From positions 1 to 7,742 of the forward strand of contig JBAROU010000055.1 of assembly GCA_049642385.1 (NCBI GenBank): DNA of 7,742 nt, in the 5' to 3' direction. This DNA comes from JBAROU01 sp049642385 (GTDB taxonomy: Bacteria; Chloroflexota; Dehalococcoidia; DSTF01; RBG-16-68-14). Shown here one piece after another: positions 1 through 5,941 of the stretch. The notes beneath the pieces are model-generated. The model was not told the origin of the DNA and did no database searches. It saw only the letters and a list, made by a program, of their open reading frames with translations. The translations under genes were made by a program, and so were the position numbers. Each line of letters begins with the position of its first letter. The stretch's first letter is position 1.

Positions 1-347
1 GCTCGGTCCTCCGCCAGATGTTCGATCAGGCCCGGGAAGCTCCAGTTCTGGGCGTACAGCAGCTTGAAACCGACGGCGCTGATCTCAGGCGGTTGCGCGC
101 AAAAGATGCGCTCGCTTAGGAACGACACCGGATCGCCGTCGCGTAGCTGCCGGTCGCGCGCGCTGAAATTGTCGTAACCGTCGACCTCGAATGGGACGAA
201 GTCGACCTCATCGTTGAACAGCTCGCCGAAGCAGCGCACGTTGGGATGTGAGTTGAGCGCGCGCACGAGCATCGTCGAGCCCGTGCGTGCGGCCGCGCGA
301 ATGACGAAGCGCGTAGAGCTTGTGTCCGGCGGGGGCGCAGCGTTCAC
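1..347 (-). CDS. Sulfotransferase family protein, N-terminal part (cut by window edge)
   Basis: The minus strand encodes about 115 codons running off the left edge. Near the N-terminus (about residues 14-43) it reads FVIRAAARTGSTMLVRALNS followed by HPNVRCFGELF. The RTGSTML loop after a beta strand is the 5'-phosphosulfate-binding loop of PAPS-dependent sulfotransferases (Sulfotransfer_1/3 type), and the HPNV..GELF continuation is typical of bacterial members. Such enzymes transfer sulfate from PAPS to hydroxyl or amine groups; the acceptor cannot be told from this fragment. The 3'-phosphate-binding part and the rest of the fold lie outside the window. The start is uncertain: GTG at 347 is the first good start before the fold begins, but the frame stays open upstream and no Shine-Dalgarno lies at proper spacing. 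It is divergent from the oxidoreductase gene at 514. Confidence 0.8.
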   Translation of the reverse strand, partial: MNAAPPPDTSSTRFVIRAAARTGSTMLVRALNSHPNVRCFGELFNDEVDFVPFEVDGYDNFSARDRQLRDGDPVSFLSERIFCAQPPEISAVGFKLLYAQNWSFPGLIEHLAEDR

Positions 348-513
348 GCTGCCCAGTGTATCGCTAGTGCCTCCCCGCGTGCCGGAGCCGCGGGCCGGGC
401 GTGGCCCCTTGCCTCCCTCGTTCTCACCCCGTATGCTTTCCCCTGCAATACTGAGCAGGACGCCTCTGGTTCCCTGTTCCTGAATCGTTGTTTCTAGCGA
501 CACGGAGGCCCGC

Positions 514-1530
514 ATGAAAGTCGAGACAGGCATACCTCTTGATCTGAGCCAGGTCGCCGAAGCCGCGAAACGTATCGAGGCGTTCGGCTACGACGGCGCG
601 ATCACACCCGAGACCGGCCACGACCCCTTCCTCCCCCACGTGATCGCCGCTGAGCACACCGAACGCATCGGCCTCGGCACCGCTGTTGCGATCGCGTTCC
701 CGCGCAGCCCCATGGCCACGGCGCAGATCGCCTGGGACCTGCAGAAGCTCTCGAACGGGCGCTTCCACGTCGGGCTGGGCACCCAGGTGAAGGGCCACAT
801 CGAGCGCCGCTACGGCATGCCGTGGGCGCCGCCCGGCCCGCGCCTGCGCGACTACGTCCTCATGATGCGCGCCATCTGGGATTCCTGGCAGAACGGCACC
901 AAGCCGTCCTTCGAAGGCGAGCACTATCGCTACACCCTCATGACGCCGTTCTTCAACCCCGGGCCGATCGAGCACCCCAACATCCCGATCCACATCTCGG
1001 CGATCAACCCCTACAACTGTCGCCTCGTAGGCGAGCTGTGCGACGGCATTAAGCTGCACCCGTTTAACACCAACAAGTACCTGCGCGAAGTGATTATGCC
1101 CAACATCGAGAAGGGCGCAAAGAAGGCTGGCCGCGACCCGAAACAGATCGAGATCTGCGGCAGCGCCTTCATCATCACCGGCAAGAACGAAGAGGAGGTC
1201 GAGAAGGCGAAGGCGCCCATCCGCCAGCAGCTCTCGTTCTACGCTTCGACCCGGAGCTACAAGCCCGTGCTCGACATCCAGGGTTGGGGCGATCTCAACC
1301 AAGAGCTGTTCACGCTTTCGATCGAGGGCAAGTGGCAGGACATGGCGACGCGCATCACCGACGACATGCTCGCGGAGTTCGCCGTCATCGGCACGTACGA
1401 TGAGATCGTTGCTAAGGTCACGGCCAGGTGCGACGGGCTCATCGACCGTGTCACCCTCGGCCTGCCGGTACGTTCGCCGGAAGACGAGGAGCGTCTGAAG
1501 CACATGATCAAGGAGCTCCAGGCCGCGTAG
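514..1530 (+). CDS. Luciferase-like monooxygenase, probable F420-dependent oxidoreductase
   Basis: This 338-residue protein is a TIM-barrel enzyme of the bacterial luciferase-like (LLM) superfamily. It resembles the group annotated as probable F420-dependent oxidoreductase, MSMEG_2256 family (TIGR03617), by memory of the family, not by a search. Visible marks are AAKRIEAFGYDGAITPETGHDPF (residues 17-39), IGLGTAVAIAFPRSP (52-66), the flavin/F420-site stretch SNGRFHVGLGTQ (80-91), LRDYVLMMRAIW (111-122) and the C-terminal GTYDEIVAKV (293-302). The length is normal for the family. Members use F420H2 or FMNH2 to reduce or oxidise small organic substrates in the cytosol; the substrate here is unknown. 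The ATG has a GGAGG Shine-Dalgarno at 504-508, five bases upstream, which fixes the start. A hairpin follows the stop. The long opposite-strand frame over this gene is a shadow. Confidence 0.9.
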   Translation: MKVETGIPLDLSQVAEAAKRIEAFGYDGAITPETGHDPFLPHVIAAEHTERIGLGTAVAIAFPRSPMATAQIAWDLQKLSNGRFHVGLGTQVKGHIERRYGMPWAPPGPRLRDYVLMMRAIWDSWQNGTKPSFEGEHYRYTLMTPFFNPGPIEHPNIPIHISAINPYNCRLVGELCDGIKLHPFNTNKYLREVIMPNIEKGAKKAGRDPKQIEICGSAFIITGKNEEEVEKAKAPIRQQLSFYASTRSYKPVLDIQGWGDLNQELFTLSIEGKWQDMATRITDDMLAEFAVIGTYDEIVAKVTARCDGLIDRVTLGLPVRSPEDEERLKHMIKELQAA

Positions 1531-1534
1531 CTGT

Positions 1535-1564
1535 TCCGTCATGCTGGCGCAGCGGCCTGACGGA
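1535..1564 (+). terminator. Hairpin after the oxidoreductase gene, possible terminator
   Basis: A perfect 7-bp inverted repeat, TCCGTCA at 1535-1541 and TGACGGA at 1558-1564, begins five bases after the stop. The 16-base loop holds a second nested stem, GCTG-GCG-CAGC (1543-1553). The compound hairpin sits where a terminator is expected. No T-run follows, so it may instead be a 3'-end stabiliser or a factor-dependent site. Confidence 0.4.
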
Positions 1565-1633
1565 CTAGAGTTGACGTTGTCTGGCAGTGCGCGTCACCTG
1601 TCCCGACTGGCGGTGCTCTGTCCGCCGCGCATC

Positions 1634-1662
1634 TTGACGCTCGTTGAGGCTAGTGCTAACGT
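1634..1662 (+). promoter_or_regulatory. Candidate promoter of the SnoaL-like gene
   Basis: TTGACG at 1634-1639 matches a -35 box in five of six positions and is followed, after a 17-base spacer, by TAACGT at 1657-1662, a weak -10 match (three of six). It lies about 50 bases before the ATG at 1713. A second TTGACG occurs at 1571-1576 with no evident -10. This is pattern reading only. Confidence 0.3.
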
Positions 1663-1712
1663 TGAGCCGTTCTCAAACAACCCCAGTGCATAGCCCGAAA
1701 GGAGCATCCCCG

Positions 1713-2138
1713 ATGGCTGACCCAACCTCTATCGCGCGAGAGTATCTCGAAGCATGGAACCGGCGTGACTTCGACAAAATGCGTAGTTTCTTCCACGCGG
1801 ACTACAGCTACACCGGCGGCGATGGCCAGACCCAAAAGGGCGCCGAGGCCGGCATGGCCCCTGCCCTCATGTTTGCCAGCGCTCTGCCCGACGGCAAGAT
1901 CGACATCAAGAGCATTCACGCCACCGGCGATGTCGCCATCATTGAGTTCACGGGACGCGGCACCCACCAGGGCGATCTCATGGGCATCGCGCCGACCGGC
2001 CGTAAGATCGAGATGCCGGTGTGCGACGTGCTCGAGATCCGTGACGGCAAGATCATCGCTGAGCGCGAGTACATGGACATGATGCACATGATGCAGCAGC
2101 TCGGCGTCGTCGAAGCGCCCGCCGGAGCCACCGCATAG
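1713..2138 (+). CDS. SnoaL-like / NTF2-fold protein (ester cyclase family)
   Basis: The 141-residue product has the cone-shaped NTF2 fold signature: an N-terminal helix SIAREYLEAWNRRDFDKM (residues 6-23), then FFHADYSYTGG (26-36), GDVAIIEFTGRGTHQGDLMG (72-91), and the closing strands GRKIEMPVCDVLEIRDGKI (96-114). This pattern is shared with SnoaL polyketide cyclases and SnoaL-like proteins. Many members are small hydrolases, isomerases or cyclases, and many have no known reaction; the substrate cannot be inferred here. The methionine-rich stretch MDMMHMMQQLG (121-131) near the C-terminus is the last helix. The frame is open upstream, but ATG at 1713 is chosen because AAGGAG at 1699-1704 is well placed and because the fold begins there. 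It follows the LLM gene on the same strand with a 182-bp gap, so co-transcription is uncertain. Confidence 0.82.
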   Translation: MADPTSIAREYLEAWNRRDFDKMRSFFHADYSYTGGDGQTQKGAEAGMAPALMFASALPDGKIDIKSIHATGDVAIIEFTGRGTHQGDLMGIAPTGRKIEMPVCDVLEIRDGKIIAEREYMDMMHMMQQLGVVEAPAGATA

Positions 2139-2166
2139 CGCGCGTCAACAGAACAGCGTTAGTAGA

Positions 2167-2195
2167 GTAGGGGCGGTTCGTCGAACCGCCCCTAC
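2167..2195. terminator. Strong palindrome between convergent genes; terminator and possible dispersed repeat
   Basis: The arm GTAGGGGCGGTTC (2167-2179) pairs perfectly with GAACCGCCCCTAC (2183-2195) around a GTC loop: 13 bp with nine G-C pairs. On the plus strand it is followed by GTTGTTT, so it fits an intrinsic terminator for the SnoaL-like gene. On the minus strand the downstream side is less T-rich. The right arm contains the stop codon (TAG, 2192-2194) of the Nudix gene. Near-identical GTAGGGGCGG palindromes are, to my knowledge, common intergenic repeats in some Chloroflexota and cyanobacterial genomes; no copy number can be checked here. Confidence 0.8.
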
Positions 2196-2638
2196 GTTGT
2201 TTCCTCGACGCCGGTTGTTCCAACCGCCTCCAGAAAAACTCGACAGCACAGCGACCCGCGCGCCGCAGCATCGTTGAACAACGCGGCCGGTAGCCAGCCG
2301 AGAGCCTCGTACAGCGTGCTTGTGCGGTCGCTCGCCCGTGGCGGCAAGCGCGGCTCGCCGGCCATCGATGCCTCGTACACCGTCATGTCTAGCGTGTAGT
2401 CCGGACGCTCCTGCTCGCCCTCGCCCAGCGACCGCAACGGCGTGAGCTCCACGCCCAGCTTCTCACGCCCGAGCCGCCGCAGCCCCTCTTCCGGCGACTC
2501 GCCGTTGCGCAGCGTCGTCGCGGGCAAGCCCCAGACGCCGGGCAGCTCTTCGCCCGGCTCGTCTGGACGGCGCACGGCGAGCCATGCGCTGTCGCCGCGC
2601 TCGATCGCAGCGGCGACGGCACGCCGCTGCTCAGCCAT
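2192..2638 (-). CDS. Nudix-fold protein with degenerate Nudix box
   Basis: The 148-residue protein has a Nudix-like layout: AVAAAIERGDSAWLAVRRP (residues 7-25), ELPGVWGLPATTLRNGESPE (31-50) and the box-like helix EGLRRLGREKLGVEL (51-65). Aligned by eye with E. coli MutT, E47, R55, E59 and G62 match the conserved E44, R52, E56 and G59. The metal-binding glutamates E53 and E57 are replaced by L56 and K60, and the leading GG by A-T. Canonical Nudix enzymes hydrolyse nucleoside-diphosphate-linked compounds with Mg2+; catalysis is doubtful here, and a binding or altered role is as likely. The ATG overlaps the SDR stop by 8 bases, with no clear Shine-Dalgarno, so translation is probably coupled. 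The stop codon lies inside the palindrome at 2167-2195. Confidence 0.78.
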   Translation of the reverse strand: MAEQRRAVAAAIERGDSAWLAVRRPDEPGEELPGVWGLPATTLRNGESPEEGLRRLGREKLGVELTPLRSLGEGEQERPDYTLDMTVYEASMAGEPRLPPRASDRTSTLYEALGWLPAALFNDAAARGSLCCRVFLEAVGTTGVEETT

Positions 2639-3380
2639 CGTTTCGGGGAAGGAACAGCTCGCGCTCGATGAACGCGCCGGTGAGCATGCTGCCCGCGTCG
2701 CTGCACAGAAACACCACCGTCGGCCCGAGGTCCTCGGGCGCGCCGACCCGCAACGAACGGCGCGCGGCCTCGATCTTCTCCTCGTCCCAGCGGTTCGCGC
2801 GCCAGAAGGGCGTGTCGGTGACGCCGGGGGTGATCGCGTTCACGGTGATCCCGTTCGGCGCCACCTCCACGGCGAGAGCGCGCGTGAAGTTGATGATCGC
2901 GGCCTTCGTCGCGCCGTAGACCGCGCCGCCGGGCGAGCCACGCACGCCCAGCCCCGACGCGACGTTGATGATGCGCCCCGATGCGCGCGGGATCATCTGC
3001 CGCAGCGCCGCGCGCGAGCAGGCGAACGTACCGCGCAAGTTGACGGCAACGACACCGTCCCACTGTTCGTCCGTCATCTCCGCCACCGGCGCGCGGGCGG
3101 CACGCCCCGCGTTGTTGACCAGAATGTCCAGCGCGCCGAAGTGATCGACCGTCGCTCGTACCATATCGTCGACGCTCGGCGTGTCGGCAACGTCGACGCG
3201 GTAGGCGAGCGTGTTGCTGCCAAGCGCCGCGATCTCCGCCGCGACGGTCTCCGCGCGCTCCGGCTCGATGTCGGCGACCGTCACGCTCGCGCCCTCACGT
3301 GCCAGCGCGAGCGCGAGCGCCCTGCCGATGCCACTGCCGGCGCCGGTCACGATCGCGGTCTTGCCGTCGAGCTCAGGCAT
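2631..3380 (-). CDS. Short-chain dehydrogenase/reductase (SDR)
   Basis: This 249-residue protein is a classical SDR of normal length. It shows the Rossmann dinucleotide motif TGAGSGIG (residues 12-19), D37 at the end of the second strand (in VADIEP), which usually favours NAD(H) over NADP(H), NNAG (89-92), and the full active-site tetrad N114, S142, Y155 and K159 (YGATK). PGVTDTPFW (185-193) is the family's PG motif and lid start. Such enzymes interconvert alcohols and ketones in the cytosol; the substrate is not apparent. The C-terminus reads TGAFIERELFLPRNDG where most relatives have a strand ending in VDGG, a mild oddity. The ATG overlaps the thiI stop by one base (TAATG), and the 3' end overlaps the Nudix gene by 8 bases, marking the middle gene of a compact operon. 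Confidence 0.92.
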   Translation of the reverse strand: MPELDGKTAIVTGAGSGIGRALALALAREGASVTVADIEPERAETVAAEIAALGSNTLAYRVDVADTPSVDDMVRATVDHFGALDILVNNAGRAARAPVAEMTDEQWDGVVAVNLRGTFACSRAALRQMIPRASGRIINVASGLGVRGSPGGAVYGATKAAIINFTRALAVEVAPNGITVNAITPGVTDTPFWRANRWDEEKIEAARRSLRVGAPEDLGPTVVFLCSDAGSMLTGAFIERELFLPRNDG

Positions 3381-4624
3381 TAGGTGTCGTAAGCCGGCGC
3401 GTCGCTCTCCGGCCAGGCGAACTCGAACGTCTCGACGTTGTTCAGCGCCTGCTCGACGAGCGCCGGCACGTCCAGCGCCTCCTCCGCCGCCACGGCATCG
3501 GCGATCGTGCTATGCGTCGCCGGGTTGCGCGGCACGAACAGCGTGCAGCAATCCTGGTCGGGCTCGATCGAGATATCGAATGTGCCCAGCGCGCGCGCCT
3601 CGATGATGATCTCTTCTTTGTCTCGACCGACCAGCGGGCGCAGGACGGGCAGTGTCGTCGCCTCGTCGATCGTCGCAATGTTCGACAGCGTCTGTGACGA
3701 CACCTGCCCCAGGCTCTCGCCCGTCACGAGCGCCTCCGCGCGCTCGCGCCGCGCGATCGTTTCGGCGATGCGCAGCATGAAGCGCCGATAGAGCACCACG
3801 CGCAGCGGCGGCGGACACGCCGCCACGATCTGGTGCTGCACGTCGCCGAACGACACGACGTGCAGCCGGCTTCTGTACTGCCACTGGGTCAGCGTACGCG
3901 TCAGCGTGATCGCCTTGTCCCGCGACGATGAGTCGAGGTAGGGGAACGACTGGAAGTGAACGAACGTTGCCTGGCAGCCGCGGCTCAGCGCGCGCCACGC
4001 CGCCACCGGCGAGTCGATCCCACCCGACAGCAGCACGGCGACCCGCCCGCTCACGCCCACGGGCAGCCCGGCCGGCCCTTCGATGCGCTCGGAATGCAAG
4101 TACGCGCCGCCCGGCATGATTTCGATTTGGAAGTTCGCCTCCGGGTGTGAGAGGTCAACCCGCGCGCCCGAAGCTGCCTGCACCGCCCCGCCGACATCGC
4201 GTTCCAACTCCTGCGACGTGCCCGGGAAGCGCTTGTCGCTGCGCTGGACGGTAATCCGAAACGTCTCGAACGTCCGGCCCGCCGCCATTCCCAGCACGCG
4301 CTCGCGGATCGTGTCGATGTCCCACGGCACCACCTCACAGCGGGAGAAGTTCTTCACCCCGAAGATGCGCCGCAGCCGATCATGCACCTGCAACCAGTCG
4401 GCGTCGCCGCCAAACGTCAGCAGTACGCGGTTCGGCCCCCACGAGAGTTCGCGCAGGTCCAGCCCGCGCATCGCGTGCCGGAGGTTGCGCGCCAGTCGTC
4501 GGATGCAGAACGGCCGGTTGCGCTTCTTGAGCGTGATCTCCCCCAGCCGCACCACCACCACCGTGCGCCCGATCGCCGCAACAGGTGTCCCAACAGCAGC
4601 TTCCGGCGTCACTTGCGTCATCAC
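3380..4624 (-). CDS. thiI: tRNA 4-thiouridine synthetase ThiI (form without rhodanese domain)
   Basis: The product (414 residues from GTG, 413 from ATG) matches ThiI, which adenylates U8 of tRNA and inserts sulfur to make 4-thiouridine. In order it has VVVRLGEITLKKRNRPF (residues 23-39; ThiI N-terminal ferredoxin-like region), a THUMP region (about 85-185), the PP-loop ATP-binding motif LLSGGIDSPVAAW (198-210), YRRFMLRIAE (279-288), TGESLGQVSSQTL (301-313) and DCCTLFVPRNPAT (358-370). It ends soon after, so the C-terminal rhodanese domain of E. coli ThiI is absent, as in many shorter ThiI proteins. C359/C360 are candidates for the catalytic cysteine. The start is uncertain: GTG 4624 and ATG 4621 are adjacent, neither has a Shine-Dalgarno, and homologues usually begin close to residue 20. 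It is first in the thiI-SDR-Nudix operon. Confidence 0.93.
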   Translation of the reverse strand: MMTQVTPEAAVGTPVAAIGRTVVVVRLGEITLKKRNRPFCIRRLARNLRHAMRGLDLRELSWGPNRVLLTFGGDADWLQVHDRLRRIFGVKNFSRCEVVPWDIDTIRERVLGMAAGRTFETFRITVQRSDKRFPGTSQELERDVGGAVQAASGARVDLSHPEANFQIEIMPGGAYLHSERIEGPAGLPVGVSGRVAVLLSGGIDSPVAAWRALSRGCQATFVHFQSFPYLDSSSRDKAITLTRTLTQWQYRSRLHVVSFGDVQHQIVAACPPPLRVVLYRRFMLRIAETIARRERAEALVTGESLGQVSSQTLSNIATIDEATTLPVLRPLVGRDKEEIIIEARALGTFDISIEPDQDCCTLFVPRNPATHSTIADAVAAEEALDVPALVEQALNNVETFEFAWPESDAPAYDT

Positions 4625-4630
4625 GTACGT

Positions 4631-4660
4631 ACGATAGCAGATGGAGGAGCGTCTTCAGAA
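4631..4660 (-). promoter_or_regulatory. Candidate promoter of thiI, possibly leaderless
   Basis: On the minus strand TGCTATCGT (extended -10-like, TG-N-TATCGT; hexamer at 4631-4636) ends six bases before the GTG at 4624, so transcription would begin about at the start codon. The -35 region is not recognisable. No Shine-Dalgarno is present before thiI, which fits a leaderless mRNA, but the match is weak. Confidence 0.25.
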
Positions 4661-4702
4661 TGTGGCTGTCCTACCGAGAAGTAGATAGCGAAGGGACTTG
4701 GC

Positions 4703-5413
4703 GTGATACGGGTAATCGCCATCAGTCTTATCACAATGTTCGTGGCGATTTCGGCTACCTGCGAGGTTGGGCCGCGGGACGATTCGCCAGAAACGGATTC
4801 GTTCGCGTATCCCACAATGGAGATACCTAGCGATATGCTAGAGCACCTCCGTTCTGACATGTCAGCGCCCACACCAGTACCAACAATCGGCATTGTCGCG
4901 GACGATGTATCGAGTGGTGGGCAAACCCGGTTGTACGACAATATTCAGCGATCCTGCGAATACGACATCGTCTGCCAGTGGGATTGTGAACGAGACTTGA
5001 GCTGTCGTCAGCAATGCGAGATGAGTTCGCTGGTGTGCGACGACGCTATTTGCGAAGTAACTGTTTGTCCAGCTATCGAGCAAGCATGTAACTATGACCT
5101 TAGCTGCGCCCAAGACTGCCAGTGGGACATCCTGTGTCGGAAAGATTGCGCAACCAGCTCACTCCTCTGTGACGACGCGGTATGCAACGTAACAATTTGC
5201 CCGGATATCGAGCGAGCTTGCAATTACGATTTCTCTTGTGAACAAGCCTGTGAGTGGGATTTCAGCTGCCAGGATGATTGCACTAGCTTCCTAGCGTGCG
5301 AAGGCGCGGTCGAAGACGCCTGTGAGCGCAGCATTACTTGCGGAGACGATCGGGATGACTCATTCGAGGATCCGCTTGACGGTTCCACAGACGACTCGTT
5401 CAGTTATCCGTAG
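4703..5413 (+). CDS. Secreted cysteine-rich triple-repeat protein of unknown function
   Basis: I do not recognise this 236-residue protein. Residues 1-19 form a Sec signal (MIR, then hydrophobic VIAISLITMFVAISA). Cleavage after A18 is plausible, and C20 with the preceding SAT is a poor lipobox, so a lipoprotein is only a minor option. Residues 21-80 are acidic and proline/serine-containing. Residues 85-216 are three units of about 44 residues with eight cysteines each, 24 in all; units 1 and 2 have identical spacing (C-x5-C-x3-C-x5-C-x3-C-x6-C-x4-C-x4-C-x6) and unit 3 diverges at its end. The acidic tail ends in DDSFSYP. An extracytoplasmic disulfide-rich or metal-binding protein is inferred. 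The GTG start is supported by AAGGGA at 4691-4696, six bases upstream, and by the signal peptide. GC is far below that of the flanks. A second orphan gene follows 21 bp downstream. Confidence 0.75.
   Translation: MIRVIAISLITMFVAISATCEVGPRDDSPETDSFAYPTMEIPSDMLEHLRSDMSAPTPVPTIGIVADDVSSGGQTRLYDNIQRSCEYDIVCQWDCERDLSCRQQCEMSSLVCDDAICEVTVCPAIEQACNYDLSCAQDCQWDILCRKDCATSSLLCDDAVCNVTICPDIERACNYDFSCEQACEWDFSCQDDCTSFLACEGAVEDACERSITCGDDRDDSFEDPLDGSTDDSFSYP
4955..5350 (+). repeat. Three tandem 132-bp coding repeats (8-Cys units)
   Basis: The units start at 4955, 5087 and 5219 and encode residues 85-128, 129-172 and 173-216 of the secreted protein. Units 1 and 2 share every cysteine position and the frames C-x-YD-x2-C, SSL-x-CDDA and CP-x-IE-x-A. 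Unit 3 keeps C-NYD-FSC and C-EWD-FSC, then changes spacing. The DNA copies have diverged in sequence more than the cysteine frame has, which suggests an old duplication held by selection on the protein. Confidence 0.85.
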
Positions 5414-5434
5414 AGGCGCCGCGCGGAGTTGATC

Positions 5435-5941
5435 ATGCAAAACATTATTGCGGAGGTTATCCAACTGCTTAACACAGTACTTAGGATGGCCGAGCGCACG
5501 TTCTATCGATCGCCAAGTGAACATGACATTGCCGCCTTCCGCCGTTTGACGCAATCCCTACCCGAACCACAGTTACATGGGTTCCTCAACAGAGCTGGTG
5601 CTGCTGGAGTAATTGACACTGGCTTTGCCGCCCGCATCGAAGATTGGCAGACAGAGGCCACCCTCGCGACAAACACGTTTGATAACGGGAGGTTGGAGAA
5701 GGCCAAGACTCGGCTTTGGCGCGCACTCGATACATTGTTGGCCTGCACCCATAGGCACGGATTCTCAGCTGTAGGTCATCACGGCGGTGTGGCCACAGTC
5801 AGACCTGACATCAAAGGGATAGAAGGACCAACTCCTGTTGAATATCCAACGGTTCGAGCGGAAGTTCAGAATCTAGCTCATAAGGCACAGCGGCAGTATT
5901 CGGCGTTTCTCAAGGATTGTACGCGACGACTCCGTCTCTGA
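5435..5941 (+). CDS. Hypothetical 168-residue protein, downstream partner of the Cys-rich gene
   Basis: I do not recognise this protein. It has no signal peptide or clear membrane segment. It appears mostly helical: MQNIIAEVIQLLNTVLRMAE (residues 1-20) is amphipathic, EHDIAAFRRL (29-38) and GRLEKAKTRLWRALDTLLAC (85-104) are further helices, and the C-terminus is basic (KDCTRRLRL). A Cys/His group, CTHRH (104-108) and GHHGG (114-118), may be a metal or active site, but this is a guess. The ATG at 5435 is chosen over the in-frame TTG at 5429 because GCGGAG just upstream (5423-5428) leaves six bases to the ATG. The gap of 21 bp after the cysteine-rich gene, the same strand and the shared low GC imply one transcript. 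It converges on the VWA gene with 38 bp between stops. Confidence 0.7.
   Translation: MQNIIAEVIQLLNTVLRMAERTFYRSPSEHDIAAFRRLTQSLPEPQLHGFLNRAGAAGVIDTGFAARIEDWQTEATLATNTFDNGRLEKAKTRLWRALDTLLACTHRHGFSAVGHHGGVATVRPDIKGIEGPTPVEYPTVRAEVQNLAHKAQRQYSAFLKDCTRRLRL

Noticed and set aside
442..459. Short inverted repeat CCTGC / GCAGG between the divergent genes as an operator
   Set aside because: Only five-base arms with an eight-base spacer; expected by chance in GC-rich DNA.
424..1542. 372-residue open frame on the minus strand across the LLM oxidoreductase gene
   Set aside because: It is a high-GC antisense shadow: composition is Arg/Val/Ala/Asp-heavy with no recognisable motif, while the plus strand encodes a clear family member with a Shine-Dalgarno.
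2442..3383. 313-residue plus-strand frame opposite the SDR and Nudix genes
   Set aside because: It is arginine-rich, has no motif and overlaps a complete SDR with every catalytic residue in place; an antisense shadow.
4660..4830. Small plus-strand frame (ATG 4660) with GGAGGAG at 4643-4649 upstream
   Set aside because: Spacing of about ten bases is long, it overlaps the signal-peptide region of the cysteine-rich gene in another frame, and it has no motif. The GTG at 4703 explains the region better.
4703..5413. Cysteine-rich gene as a multi-core precursor of a modified peptide
   Set aside because: A Sec signal, long repeats with paired cysteines and no recognisable modifying enzyme nearby argue for a disulfide-rich secreted protein; kept only as a remote option.
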